A DNA stretch of 64,000 bases. Source: Ligustrum vulgare (lineage: Eukaryota; Streptophyta; Magnoliopsida; Lamiales; Oleaceae). The stretch covers positions 372,001 to 436,000 of the forward strand of contig CAUVWQ010000021.1 in the NCBI GenBank assembly GCA_963555705.1, given 5' to 3'. Shown here in pieces: positions 1 to 8,370 of the stretch. Positions within the stretch are counted from its first letter, which is position 1. Every line of letters starts with the position of its first letter. Made by a program: the position numbers and the translations under genes. Under the pieces are notes generated by a model. It was not told the origin of the DNA, did no database searches, and saw only the letters and a list, made by a program, of their open reading frames with translations.

Positions 1-33
1 ATTCACAACTCTTGTATAATACATGATTTCTGT
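1..33 (+). repeat. Truncated tail of a satellite monomer at the window edge
   Basis: This is the last 33 bases of a monomer cut by the window start. It carries the CTTGTATAATACATG form, which elsewhere precedes type D and D' monomers. That fits the D' monomer that follows at 34. Confidence 0.95.
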
Positions 34-755
34 AACGTCCTTCAATTAGTGAGAGTAAAAGAAAAAATGCGAACCTCTTTAATTAATTTTTTTCCCTGAA
101 TATTAATTTTTTTTAAAAATAAGAACTACGAAAAAACTTTAAAGGGAAACATTTTTCTTATTTTTATTTTACCATCAAGCCTTTTTTGGAGTATCTTAAC
201 CTCGCATCATTTCAATAATTTCCTATTCACCGTAGTTTTAATTAATGCACATTTTTTAATATTTTAATTCTTTTTATTTTTGTATTGCAATTAAAATTTT
301 TTTCATACATATAAAGTATGAACTCTTTACTTTCTCACACAAAAATCATTTAAATAAAATCACAACTCTTGTATAATATATGATTTCTGTAACGTCCTTC
401 AATTAGTGAGAGAAAAAGAAAAAATTCGAACCTCTTTAATTAATTTTTTTTCCATGAATATTAATTTTTTTAAAAAAAAAAAAAAAACTACCAAAAAACA
501 TTAAAGGAAAACATTTTTGATATTTTTATTTTACCATCAAGCCTTTTTTGGAGTATCTTACCCTCGCATCTTTTCAATAATTTCCTATTCACCGTAGTTT
601 TAATTAATGCACTTTTTTTAAAATTTTAATTCTTTTAATTTTTATATTCCAATTCAAAATATTTTTCATACATATAAAGTATGAACTCTTTCCTTTCTCA
701 CACAAAAAATCATTTAAATGAAATTCACAACTCTTGTATAATATATGATTTCTGT
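34..755 (+). repeat. Block D'-A (monomers 1-2)
   Basis: A D' monomer (34, with an ACTACGAAAAAAC variant) is followed by A (391) and then B. This is the order of positions 2-4 of the 12-monomer repeat found 30 kb to the right. The left edge may thus be the end of another copy of that repeat lying mostly outside the window. Confidence 0.85.
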
Positions 756-2206
756 AACGTCCTTCAATTAGTGAGAGAAAAAGAAAAAATGCAAACTTAT
801 TTATTTAGTTTTTTTACATGAATATTAATTTTTTTTTTTAAAAAAAAAAAACTACTAAAAAGCTTTAAAGGGGAAACCATTTTTTATTATTATTTGACCA
901 TCAAGCCTTTTTTGGAGCATTTTACACTCGCATCTTTTTAATAATTTTCTGTTCACATAAGTTTTAATTAATGCACATTTTTAAATATATTTGTTATTTT
1001 TATTGAAGAATTTCCAATAAAAATATTTTTCATACATATAAAGTATGAACTCTTTACTTTCTCACACAAAAAATCATTTAAATAAAATCACAACTCTTGT
1101 GTAATATATGATTTCTGTAACGTCCTTCAATTAGTGAGAGAAAAAGAAAAAATGCGAACCTCTTTATTTAATTTTTTTACTTGAATATTAATTATTTTTT
1201 TAAAAAAAAAAAAACTACCAAAAAACTTTAAAGGGAAACATTTTTCTTATTTTTATTTTACCATCAAGCCTTTTTTGGAGTATCTTAACCTCGCATCATT
1301 TCAATAATTTCCTATTCACCGTAGTTTTAATTAATGCACAATTTTTAATATTTTAATTCTTTTTATTTTTGTATTGCAATTAAAAATTTTTTCATACATA
1401 TAAATTATGAACTCTTTACTTTCTCAAACAAAAATGATTTAAATAAAATTCACAACTCTTGTATAATATATGATTTCTGTAACGTCCTTCAATTAGTGAG
1501 AGAAAAAGAAAAAATGCAAACTTATTTATTTAGTTTTTTTACATGAATATTAATTTTTTTTTTTTAAAAAAAAAAACCTACTAAAAAGCTTTAAAGGGGA
1601 AACCATTTTTTATTATTATTTGACCATCAAGCCTTTTTTGGAGCATTTTACACTCGCATCTTTTTAATAATTTTCTGTTCACATAAGTTTTAATTAATGC
1701 ACATTTTTAAATATATTTGTTATTTTTATTGAAGAATTTCCAATAAAAATATTTTTCATACATATAAAGTATGAACTCTTTACTTTCTCACACAAAAAAT
1801 CATTTAAATAAAATCACAACTCTTGTGTAATATATGATTTCTGTAACGTCCTTCAATTAGTGAGAGAAAAAGAAAAAATGCGAACCTCTTTATTTAATTT
1901 TTTTACTTGAATATTAATTATTTTTTAAAAAAAAAAAAAACTACCAAAAAACTTTAAAGGAAAACATTTTTTTTATTATTATTTTACCATCAAGCCTTTT
2001 TTGGAGTATCTTAACCTCGCATCATTTCAATAATTTCCTATTCACCGTAGTTTTAATTAATGCACAATTTTTAATATTTTAATTCTTTTTATTTTTGTAT
2101 TGCAATTAAAATTTTTTTCATACATATAAATTATGAACTCTTTACTTTCTCAAACAAAAATGATTTAAATAAAATTCACAACTCTTGTATAATATATGAT
2201 TTCTGT
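756..2206 (+). repeat. Tandem B-E dimer duplication (2 x ~725 bp)
   Basis: Monomers 3-4 (756, 1119) and 5-6 (1481, 1845) are B-E pairs offset by 725-726 bp. Both B copies carry ATTATTTGACCATCAAG, where other B copies have ATTATTTTACC. Both E copies are preceded by CTTGTGTAATATATG, where other copies have CTTGTATAAT. Shared private changes show a recent two-monomer duplication. Confidence 0.92.
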
Positions 2207-3658
2207 AACGTCCTTCAATTAGTGAGAGAAAAAGAAAAAATACGAACCTCTTTATTTAACTTTTTTACTTGAATATTAATTATTTTTTTAAAAAAAAAAA
2301 AACTACCAAAAAACTTTAAAGGATAACATTTTTTTTATTATTATTTTACCATCAAGCCTTTTTTGGAGTATCTTAACCTCGCATCATTTCAATAATTTCC
2401 TATTCACCGTAGTTTTAATTAATGCACATTTTTTAATATTTTAATTCTTTTTATTTTTGTATTGCAATTAAAATTTTTTTCATACATATAAATTATGAAC
2501 TCTTTACTTTCTCAAACAAAAATCATTTAAATAAAATTCACAACTCTTGTATAATATATGATTTCTGTAACGTCCTTCAATTAGTGAGAGAAAAAGAAAA
2601 AATTCGTACCTCTTTATTTAATTTTTTTACTTGAATATTAATTATTTTTTAAAAAAAAAAAAAACTACCAAAAAACTTTAAAGGAAAACATTTTTTTTTA
2701 TTTTATTTTACCATCAAGCCTTTTTTGGAGTATCTTAACCTCGTATCATTTCAATAATTTCCTATTCACCGTAGTTTTAATTAATGCACATTTTTTAATA
2801 TTTTAATTATTTTAATTTTTGTATTGCAATTCAAAATATTTTTCCTACATATAAAGTATGAACTCTTTACTTTCTCACACAAAAATTCATTTAAATAAAA
2901 TTCACAACTCTTGTATAATATATGATTTCTGTAACGTCCTTCAATTAGTGAGAGAAAAAGAAAAAATGCAAACTTATTTATTTAGTTTTTTTACATGAAT
3001 ATTAATTTATTTTTAAAAAAAAAAAAAAACTACTAAAAAGCTTTAAAGGGGAAACCATTTTTTATTATTATTTTACCATCAAGCCTTTTTTGGAGCATTT
3101 TACACTCGCATCTTTTTAATAATTTTCTGTTCACATAAGTTTTAATTAATGCACATTTTTAAATATATTTGTTATTTTTATTGAAGAATTTCCAATAAAA
3201 ATATTTTTCATACATATAAAGTATGAACTCTTTACTTTCTCACACAAAAAATCATTTAAATAAAATTCAAAACCCTTGTATAATATATGATTTCTGTAAC
3301 GTCCTTCAATTAGTGAGAGAAAAAGAAAAAAATGCGAACCTCTTTAATTAATTTTTTTCCATGAATATTAATTTTTTTTAAAAATAAGAACTACTAAAAA
3401 ACTTTAAAGGGAAATATTTTTGTTATTTTTATTTTACCATCAAGCCTTTTTTGGAGTATCTTAACCTCGCATCATTTCAATAATTTCCTATTCACCGTAG
3501 TTTTAATTAATGCACATTTTTTAATATTTTAATTCTTTTTATTTTTGTATTGCAATTAAAAATATTTTTCATACATATAAAGTATGAACTCTTTCCTTTC
3601 TCACACAAAAAATCATTTAAATGAAATTCACAACTCTTGTATAATACATGATTTCTGT
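2207..3658 (+). repeat. Block E-E-B-C (monomers 7-10)
   Basis: Monomers start at 2207, 2569, 2933 and 3298. Monomer 7 has the ATACGAACC and TTTAACTTTTTTAC variants that recur only at 52251. The B at 2933 has ATTAATTTATTTTTAAAA, the variant that marks position 12 of the 12-monomer repeat (30087, 34453, 38815). C at 3298 opens the A/B/C/D territory. Confidence 0.88.
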
Positions 3659-4750
3659 AACGTCCTTCAATTAGTGAGAGAAAAAGAAAAAATGCAAACT
3701 TATTTATTTAGTTTTTTTACATGAATATTAATTTTTTTTTTAAAAAAAAAAAAAAAAACTACTAAAAAGCTTTAAAGGGGAAACCATTTTTTATTATTAT
3801 TTTACCATCAAGCCTTTTTTGGAGCATTTTACACTCGCATCTTTTTAATAATTTTCTGTTCACATAAGTTTTAATTAATGCACATTTTTAAATATATTTG
3901 GTATTTTTATTGAAGAATTTCCAATAAAAATATTTTTCATACATATAAAGTATGAACTCTTTACTTTCTCACACAAGAAATCATTTAAATAAAATTCAAA
4001 ACCCTTGTATAATATATGATTTCTGTAACGTCCTTCAATTAGTGAGAGAAAAAGAAAAAAATGCGAACCTCTTTAATTAATTTTTTTCCATGAATATTAA
4101 TTTTTTTTAAAAATAAGAACTACTAAAAAACTTTAAAGGGAAATATTTTTGTTATTTTTATTTTACCATCAAGCCTTTTTTGGAGTATCTTAACCTCGCA
4201 TCATTTCAATAATTTCCTATTCACCGTAGTTTTAATTAATGCATTTTTTTTAAAATTTTAATTCTTTTAATTTTTATATTCCAATTCAAAATATTTTTCA
4301 TACATATAAAGTATGAACTCTTTCCTTTCTCACACAAAAAATCATTTAAATGAAATTCACAACTCTTGTATAATATATGATTTCTGTAACGTCCTTCAAT
4401 TAGTGAGAGAAAAAGAAAAAATTCGAACCTCTTTAATTAATTTTTTTTCCATGAATATTAATTTTTTTTTAAAAAAAAAAAACTACCAAAAAACATTAAA
4501 GGAAAACATTTTTGATATTTTTATTTTACCATCAAGCCTTTTTTGGAGTATCTTACCCTCGCATCTTTTCAATAATTTCCTATTCACCGTAGTTTTAATT
4601 AATGCACTTTTTTTAAAATTTTAATTCTTTTAATTTTTATATTCCAATTCAAAATATTTTTCATACATATAAAGTATGAACTCTTTCCTTTCTCACACAA
4701 AAAATCATTTAAATGAAATTCACAACTCTTGTATAATATATGATTTCTGT
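3659..4750 (+). repeat. Block B-C-A with D/B junction (monomers 11-13)
   Basis: Monomer 11 (3659) is B in body, but the sequence leading into its anchor is ATACATGATTTC, which elsewhere precedes only D types. A C-D junction has thus been joined to B, as expected if D and following monomers were lost by unequal exchange. Monomer 12 (4027) is C with a type A tail, and monomer 13 (4388) is A. Confidence 0.85.
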
Positions 4751-6188
4751 AACGTCCTTCAATTAGTGAGAGAAAAAGAAAAAATGCAAACTTATTTATT
4801 TAGTTTTTTTACATGAATATTAATTTTTTTTTTTAAAAAAAAAAAAAACTACTAAAAAGCTTTAAAGGGGAAACCATTTTTTATTATTATTTTACCATCA
4901 AGCCTTTTTTGGAGCATTTTACACTCGCATCTTTTTAATAATTTTCTGTTCACATAAGTTTTAATTAATGCACATTTTTAAATATATTTGTTATTTTTAT
5001 TGAAGAATTTCCAATAAAAATATTTTTCATACATATAAAGTATGAACTCTTTACTTTCTCACACAAGAAATCATTTAAATAAAATTCAAAACCCTTGTAT
5101 AATATATGATTTCTGTAACGTCCCTCAATTAGTGAGAGAAAAAGAAAAAAATGCGAACCTCTTTAATTAATTTTTTTCCATGAATATTAATTTTTTTTAA
5201 AAATAAGAACTACTAAAAAACTTTAAAGGGAAATATTTTTGTTATTTTTATTTTACCATCAAGCCTTTTTTGGAGTATCTTAACCTCGCATCATTTCAAT
5301 AATTTCCTATTCACCGTAGTTTTAATTAATGCACATTTTTTAATATTTTAATTCTTTTTATTTTTGTATTGCAATTAAAAATATTTTTCATACATATAAA
5401 GTATGAACTCTTTCCTTTCTCACACAAAAAATCATTTAAATGAAATTCACAACTCTTGTATAATACATGATTTCTGTAACGTCCTTCAATTAGTGAGAGT
5501 AAAAGAAAAAATGCGAACCTCTTTAATTAATTTTTTTCCCTGAATATTAATTTTTTTTAAAAATAAGAACTACTAAAAAGCTTTAAAGGGGAAACCATTT
5601 TTTATTATTATTTTACCATCAAGCCTTTTTTGGAGTATCTTACCCTCGCATCTTTTCAATAATTTCCTATTCACCGTAGTTTTAATTAATGCACTTTTTT
5701 TAATATTTTAATTCTTTTTATTTTTGTATTGCAATTAAAATTTTTTTCATACATATAAAGTATGAACTCTTTACTTTCTCACACAAAAATCATTTAAATA
5801 AAATCACAACTCTTGTATAATATATGATTTCTGTAACGTCCTTCAATTAGTGAGAGAAAAAGAAAAAATTCGAACCTCTTTAATTAATTTTTTTTCCATG
5901 AATATTAATTTTTTTTTAAAAAAAAAAAACTACCAAAAAACATTAAAGGAAAACATTTTTGATATTTTTATTTTACCATCAAGCCTTTTTTGGAGTATCT
6001 TACCCTCGCATCTTTTCAATAATTTCCTATTCACCGTAGTTTTAATTAATGCACTTTTTTTAAAATTTTAATTCTTTTAATTTTTATATTCCAATTCAAA
6101 ATATTTTTCATACATATAAAGTATGAACTCTTTCCTTTCTCACACAAAAAATCATTTAAATGAAATTCACAACTCTTGTATAATATAT

Positions 6189-6219
6189 GATTTCTGTAAC
6201 GTCCTTCAATTAGTGAGAG
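6189..6219 (+). other. Near-invariant anchor box (example; one per monomer)
   Basis: The core GTAACGTCCTTCAATTAGTG sits in a 31-base stretch from GATTTC to GAGAG that is almost unchanged in every monomer, although flanking AT-rich parts vary by type. The exceptions I saw are single bases: GATTTGTG in F, CTATAACG at 47891, 58059, 59144 and 62770, GATTTATG at 15982, CCCTCAATT at 5117 and CTTCTATT at 40629. It contains one of about four CpG sites per monomer. Conservation across types suggests a protein-binding or structural constraint, or strong local conversion; function is unknown. Confidence 0.75.
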
Positions 6220-6231
6220 AAAAAGAAAAAA
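6215..6231 (+). other. Polypurine tract (example; one per monomer)
   Basis: The 17-base run GAGAGAAAAAGAAAAAA follows the anchor box directly and is present in every type, with one T interruption in D and D' (GAGAGTAAAAG) and one extra A in C. It marks the transition from the conserved anchor to the type-specific left part. Confidence 0.8.
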
Positions 6232-6271
6232 TTCGAACCTCTTTAATTAATTTTTTTTCCATGAATATTAA

Positions 6272-6292
6272 TTTTTTTTTAAAAAAAAAAAA
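6272..6292 (+). repeat. T-run/A-run tract, length-variable (example; one per monomer)
   Basis: Here it is T9 followed by A12. Across copies the T run and A run vary in length and boundary position (for example about T10A18 at 45055-45082), sometimes with an inserted base such as the G in B copies at 13.1-21.5 kb, or AATAA in C and D. Most of the 356-368 bp length spread arises here, as expected for replication slippage. The tract is self-complementary and would disfavour nucleosomes; both consequences are inferred. Confidence 0.85.
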
Positions 6293-6337
6293 CTACCAAA
6301 AAACATTAAAGGAAAACATTTTTGATATTTTTATTTT

Positions 6338-6358
6338 ACCATCAAGCCTTTTTTGGAG
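6338..6358 (+). other. Second conserved box (example; one per monomer)
   Basis: ACCATCAAGCCTTTTTTGGAG is split here for clarity: ACCATCAAGCC, T6, GGAG. It is shared by all types including B. It starts about 140 bases after the anchor. The only recurring changes I saw are a T7 version in some E monomers of the right half (for example 46580) and GACC for TACC in the B pair at 756 and 1481. Confidence 0.75.
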
Positions 6359-6469
6359 TATCTTACCCTCGCATCTTTTCAATAATTTCCTATTCACCGT
6401 AGTTTTAATTAATGCACTTTTTTTAAAATTTTAATTCTTTTAATTTTTATATTCCAATTCAAAATATTT

Positions 6470-6490
6470 TTCATACATATAAAGTATGAA
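6470..6490 (+). other. 21-bp dyad, 7-bp arms and 7-bp spacer (example; one per monomer)
   Basis: TTCATAC and GTATGAA are perfect reverse complements separated by ATATAAA. The element is present in every monomer about 90 bases before the next anchor. Type-linked changes alter one arm: TTCCTAC before many B and E monomers, TTATGAA in several E and A contexts, GTATAAA in E'. The copy at about 59776 has changes in both arms. A dimeric protein site or small cruciform is possible; no direct evidence for either. Confidence 0.7.
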
Positions 6491-6505
6491 CTCTTTCCTT
6501 TCTCA
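6490..6505 (+). other. 16-nt mirror repeat with homopyrimidine core (example)
   Basis: ACTCTTTCCTTTCTCA reads the same in both directions, and its 14-base core is all pyrimidine. It directly abuts the dyad. The perfect form follows mainly A and C tails. After B, and most D and E tails, one base changes (CTCTTTACTTTCTC), which breaks both the mirror centre and the pyrimidine run. Such sequences can form triplex DNA, but this one is short. Confidence 0.7.
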
Positions 6506-6560
6506 CACAAAAAATCATTTAAATGAAATTCACAACTCTTGTATAATATATGATTTCTGT

Positions 6561-6926
6561 AACGTCCTTCAATTAGTGAGAGAAAAAGAAAAAATGCAAA
6601 CTTATTTATTTAGTTTTTTTACATGAATATTAATTTTTTTTTTTAAAAAAAAAAAAAACTACTAAAAAGCTTTAAAGGGGAAACCATTTTTTATTATTAT
6701 TTTACCATCAAGCCTTTTTTGGAGCATTTTACACTCGCATCTTTTTAATAATTTTCTGTTCACATAAGTTTTAATTAATGCACATTTTTAAATATATTTG
6801 TTATTTTTATTGAAGAATTTCCAATAAAAATATTTTTCATACATATAAAGTATGAACTCTTTACTTTCTCACACAAGAAATCATTTAAATAAAATTCAAA
6901 ACCCTTGTATAATATATGATTTCTGT
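6561..6926 (+). repeat. Type B monomer, exemplar (monomer 19)
   Basis: Type B is the most divergent type. Diagnostic segments are ATGCAAACTTATTTATTTAG, TTTACATGAATATT, CTACTAAAAAGCTTTAAAGG followed by GGAAACC, GAGCATTTTACACTCG, TTTTTAATAATTTTCTGTTC, ACATAAG in place of CCGTAG, and ATTGAAGAATTTCCAATAAA in the tail. It is about 365 bp and present throughout. It is the phase marker of the array: in 26.4-57.6 kb B monomers keep an alternating register. Its separation from all other types suggests an old split. Confidence 0.96.
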
Positions 6927-7287
6927 AACGTCCTTCAATTAGTGAGAGAAAAAGAAAAAAATGCGAACCTCTTTAATTAATTTTTTTCCATGAATATTAA
7001 TTTTTTTTAAAAATAAGAACTACTAAAAAACTTTAAAGGGAAATATTTTTGTTATTTTTATTTTACCATCAAGCCTTTTTTGGAGTATCTTAACCTCGCA
7101 TCATTTCAATAATTTCCTATTCACCGTAGTTTTAATTAATGCACATTTTTTAATATTTTAATTCTTTTTATTTTTGTATTGCAATTAAAAATATTTTTCA
7201 TACATATAAAGTATGAACTCTTTCCTTTCTCACACAAAAAATCATTTAAATGAAATTCACAACTCTTGTATAATACATGATTTCTGT
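6927..7287 (+). repeat. Type C monomer, exemplar (monomer 20)
   Basis: Type C follows a junction reading TTCAAAACCCTTG instead of the usual TTCACAACTCTTG, has one extra A before ATGCGAACC, CCATGAATATT, AATAAGAACTACTAAAAAAC, GGGAAATATTTTTGTT and CTTAACCTCGCATCATTTC, and ends GTATTGCAATTAAAAATATT. It is 361 bp and normally follows B and precedes D. From 3.7 to 12.6 kb several copies carry a type A tail (GCATTTTTTTTAAAATTTT), so the right end has been exchanged. Confidence 0.94.
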
Positions 7288-7644
7288 AACGTCCTTCAAT
7301 TAGTGAGAGTAAAAGAAAAAATGCGAACCTCTTTAATTAATTTTTTTCCCTGAATATTAATTTTTTTTAAAAATAAGAACTACTAAAAAGCTTTAAAGGG
7401 GAAACCATTTTTTATTATTATTTTACCATCAAGCCTTTTTTGGAGTATCTTACCCTCGCATCTTTTCAATAATTTCCTATTCACCGTAGTTTTAATTAAT
7501 GCACTTTTTTTAATATTTTAATTCTTTTTATTTTTGTATTGCAATTAAAATTTTTTTCATACATATAAAGTATGAACTCTTTACTTTCTCACACAAAAAT
7601 CATTTAAATAAAATCACAACTCTTGTATAATATATGATTTCTGT
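7288..7644 (+). repeat. Type D monomer, exemplar (monomer 21)
   Basis: Type D is preceded by ATACATGATTTC and has GAGAGTAAAAG, CCCTGAATATT and AATAAGAACTACTAAAAAGC. Its middle is B-like (GGGGAAACCATTTTTTATTA). Its right half has CTTACCCTCG as in A, but a C-like tail (CTTTTTATTTTTGTATTGC). It is 357-360 bp. Type D is therefore a mosaic of C-like, B-like and A-like segments that has become a stable, amplified type. Confidence 0.93.
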
Positions 7645-8370
7645 AACGTCCTTCAATTAGTGAGAGAAAAAGAAAAAATTCGAACCTCTTTAATTAATTT
7701 TTTTTCCATGAATATTAATTTTTTTTTTAAAAAAAAAAACTACCAAAAAACATTAAAGGAAAACATTTTTGATATTTTTATTTTACCATCAAGCCTTTTT
7801 TGGAGTATCTTACCCTCGCATCTTTTCAATAATTTCCTATTCACCGTAGTTTTAATTAATGCACTTTTTTTAAAATTTTAATTCTTTTAATTTTTATATT
7901 CCAATTCAAAATATTTTTCATACATATAAATTATGAACTCTTTCCTTTCTCACACAAAAAATCATTTAAATGAAATTCACAACTCTTGTATAATATATGA
8001 TTTCTGTAACGTCCTTCAATTAGTGAGAGAAAAAGAAAAAATTCGAACCTCTTTAATTAATTTTTTTTCCATGAATATTAATTTTTTTTTAAAAAAAAAA
8101 AACTACCAAAAAACATTAAAGGAAAACATTTTTGATATTTTTATTTTACCATCAAGCCTTTTTTGGAGTATCTTACCCTCGCATCTTTTCAATAATTTCC
8201 TATTCACCGTAGTTTTAATTAATGCACTTTTTTTAAAATTTTAATTCTTTTAATTTTTATATTCCAATTCAAAATATTTTTCATACATATAAAGTATGAA
8301 CTCTTTCCTTTCTCACACAAAAAATCATTTAAATGAAATTCACAACTCTTGTATAATATATGATTTCTGT

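Larger units (their letters stand above)
4751..6560 (+). repeat. 5-monomer higher-order repeat, copy 1 (B-C-D-A-A, 1810 bp)
   Basis: Monomers 14-18 start at 4751, 5117, 5478, 5835 and 6198, with lengths 366, 361, 357, 363 and 363. The next five have the same types and the same lengths. I noticed only a few differences: CCCTCAATT at about 5120, one T/A boundary shift near 5920, and AAAGTATG at about 6121 against AAATTATG in copy 2. Confidence 0.95.
6198..6560 (+). repeat. Type A monomer, exemplar (monomer 18)
   Basis: Type A is recognised by TTCGAACCTCTTTAATTAA after the purine tract, CCATGAATATT, a T9A12 tract here, CTACCAAAAAACATTAAAGG, TTTTTGATATTTTTA, CTTACCCTCGCATCTTTTC, a CACTTTTTTTAAAATTTT segment and ATATTCCAATTC near the end. 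It is about 363 bp. It occurs across the window and is the only type that stays accidentally open in one frame (see rejected ORFs). A sub-variant with CTACCTAAAAAC marks positions 7 and 9 of the 12-monomer repeat. Confidence 0.95.
6561..8370 (+). repeat. 5-monomer higher-order repeat, copy 2 (B-C-D-A-A, 1810 bp)
   Basis: Monomers 19-23 start at 6561, 6927, 7288, 7645 and 8008, each exactly 1810 bp after its partner in copy 1, with identical monomer lengths. This is among the youngest duplications in the window. Confidence 0.95.

Noticed and set aside
4313..4624. A recurring 103-residue open frame (also at 6123, 7933, 9023, 10476, 12292) and a 73-residue version at many sites
   Set aside because: It is the type A monomer, read through from the tail of the previous monomer. 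It is rich in F, K, N, I and L, as expected for 78% AT DNA. Whether it stays open depends on the T/A boundary: T9A12 gives TTA, T10A11 gives TTT, but T8A13 gives a TAA stop, and many A copies are T8. No frame is conserved.
6477..6530. TATAAA followed by AATAAA-like signals once per monomer, as a possible transcription unit
   Set aside because: Both hexamers are very common at this base composition. The AATAAA is lost in tails reading AAATGAAATTC. Satellite transcription is possible but not shown by the sequence.
6538..6552. Bacterial-type promoter look-alikes (TATAAT in CTTGTATAATATATG) in each monomer
   Set aside because: There is no matching upstream element and no gene downstream. Such hexamers are expected by chance in AT-rich repeats, and the context is eukaryotic satellite.
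6198..6560. An internal half-repeat of about 180 bp (dimer origin of the monomer)
   Set aside because: Both halves contain TTTAATTAA followed by T-rich stretches, but spacing is about 160 bp and the conserved boxes do not pair up. The resemblance looks like low complexity.
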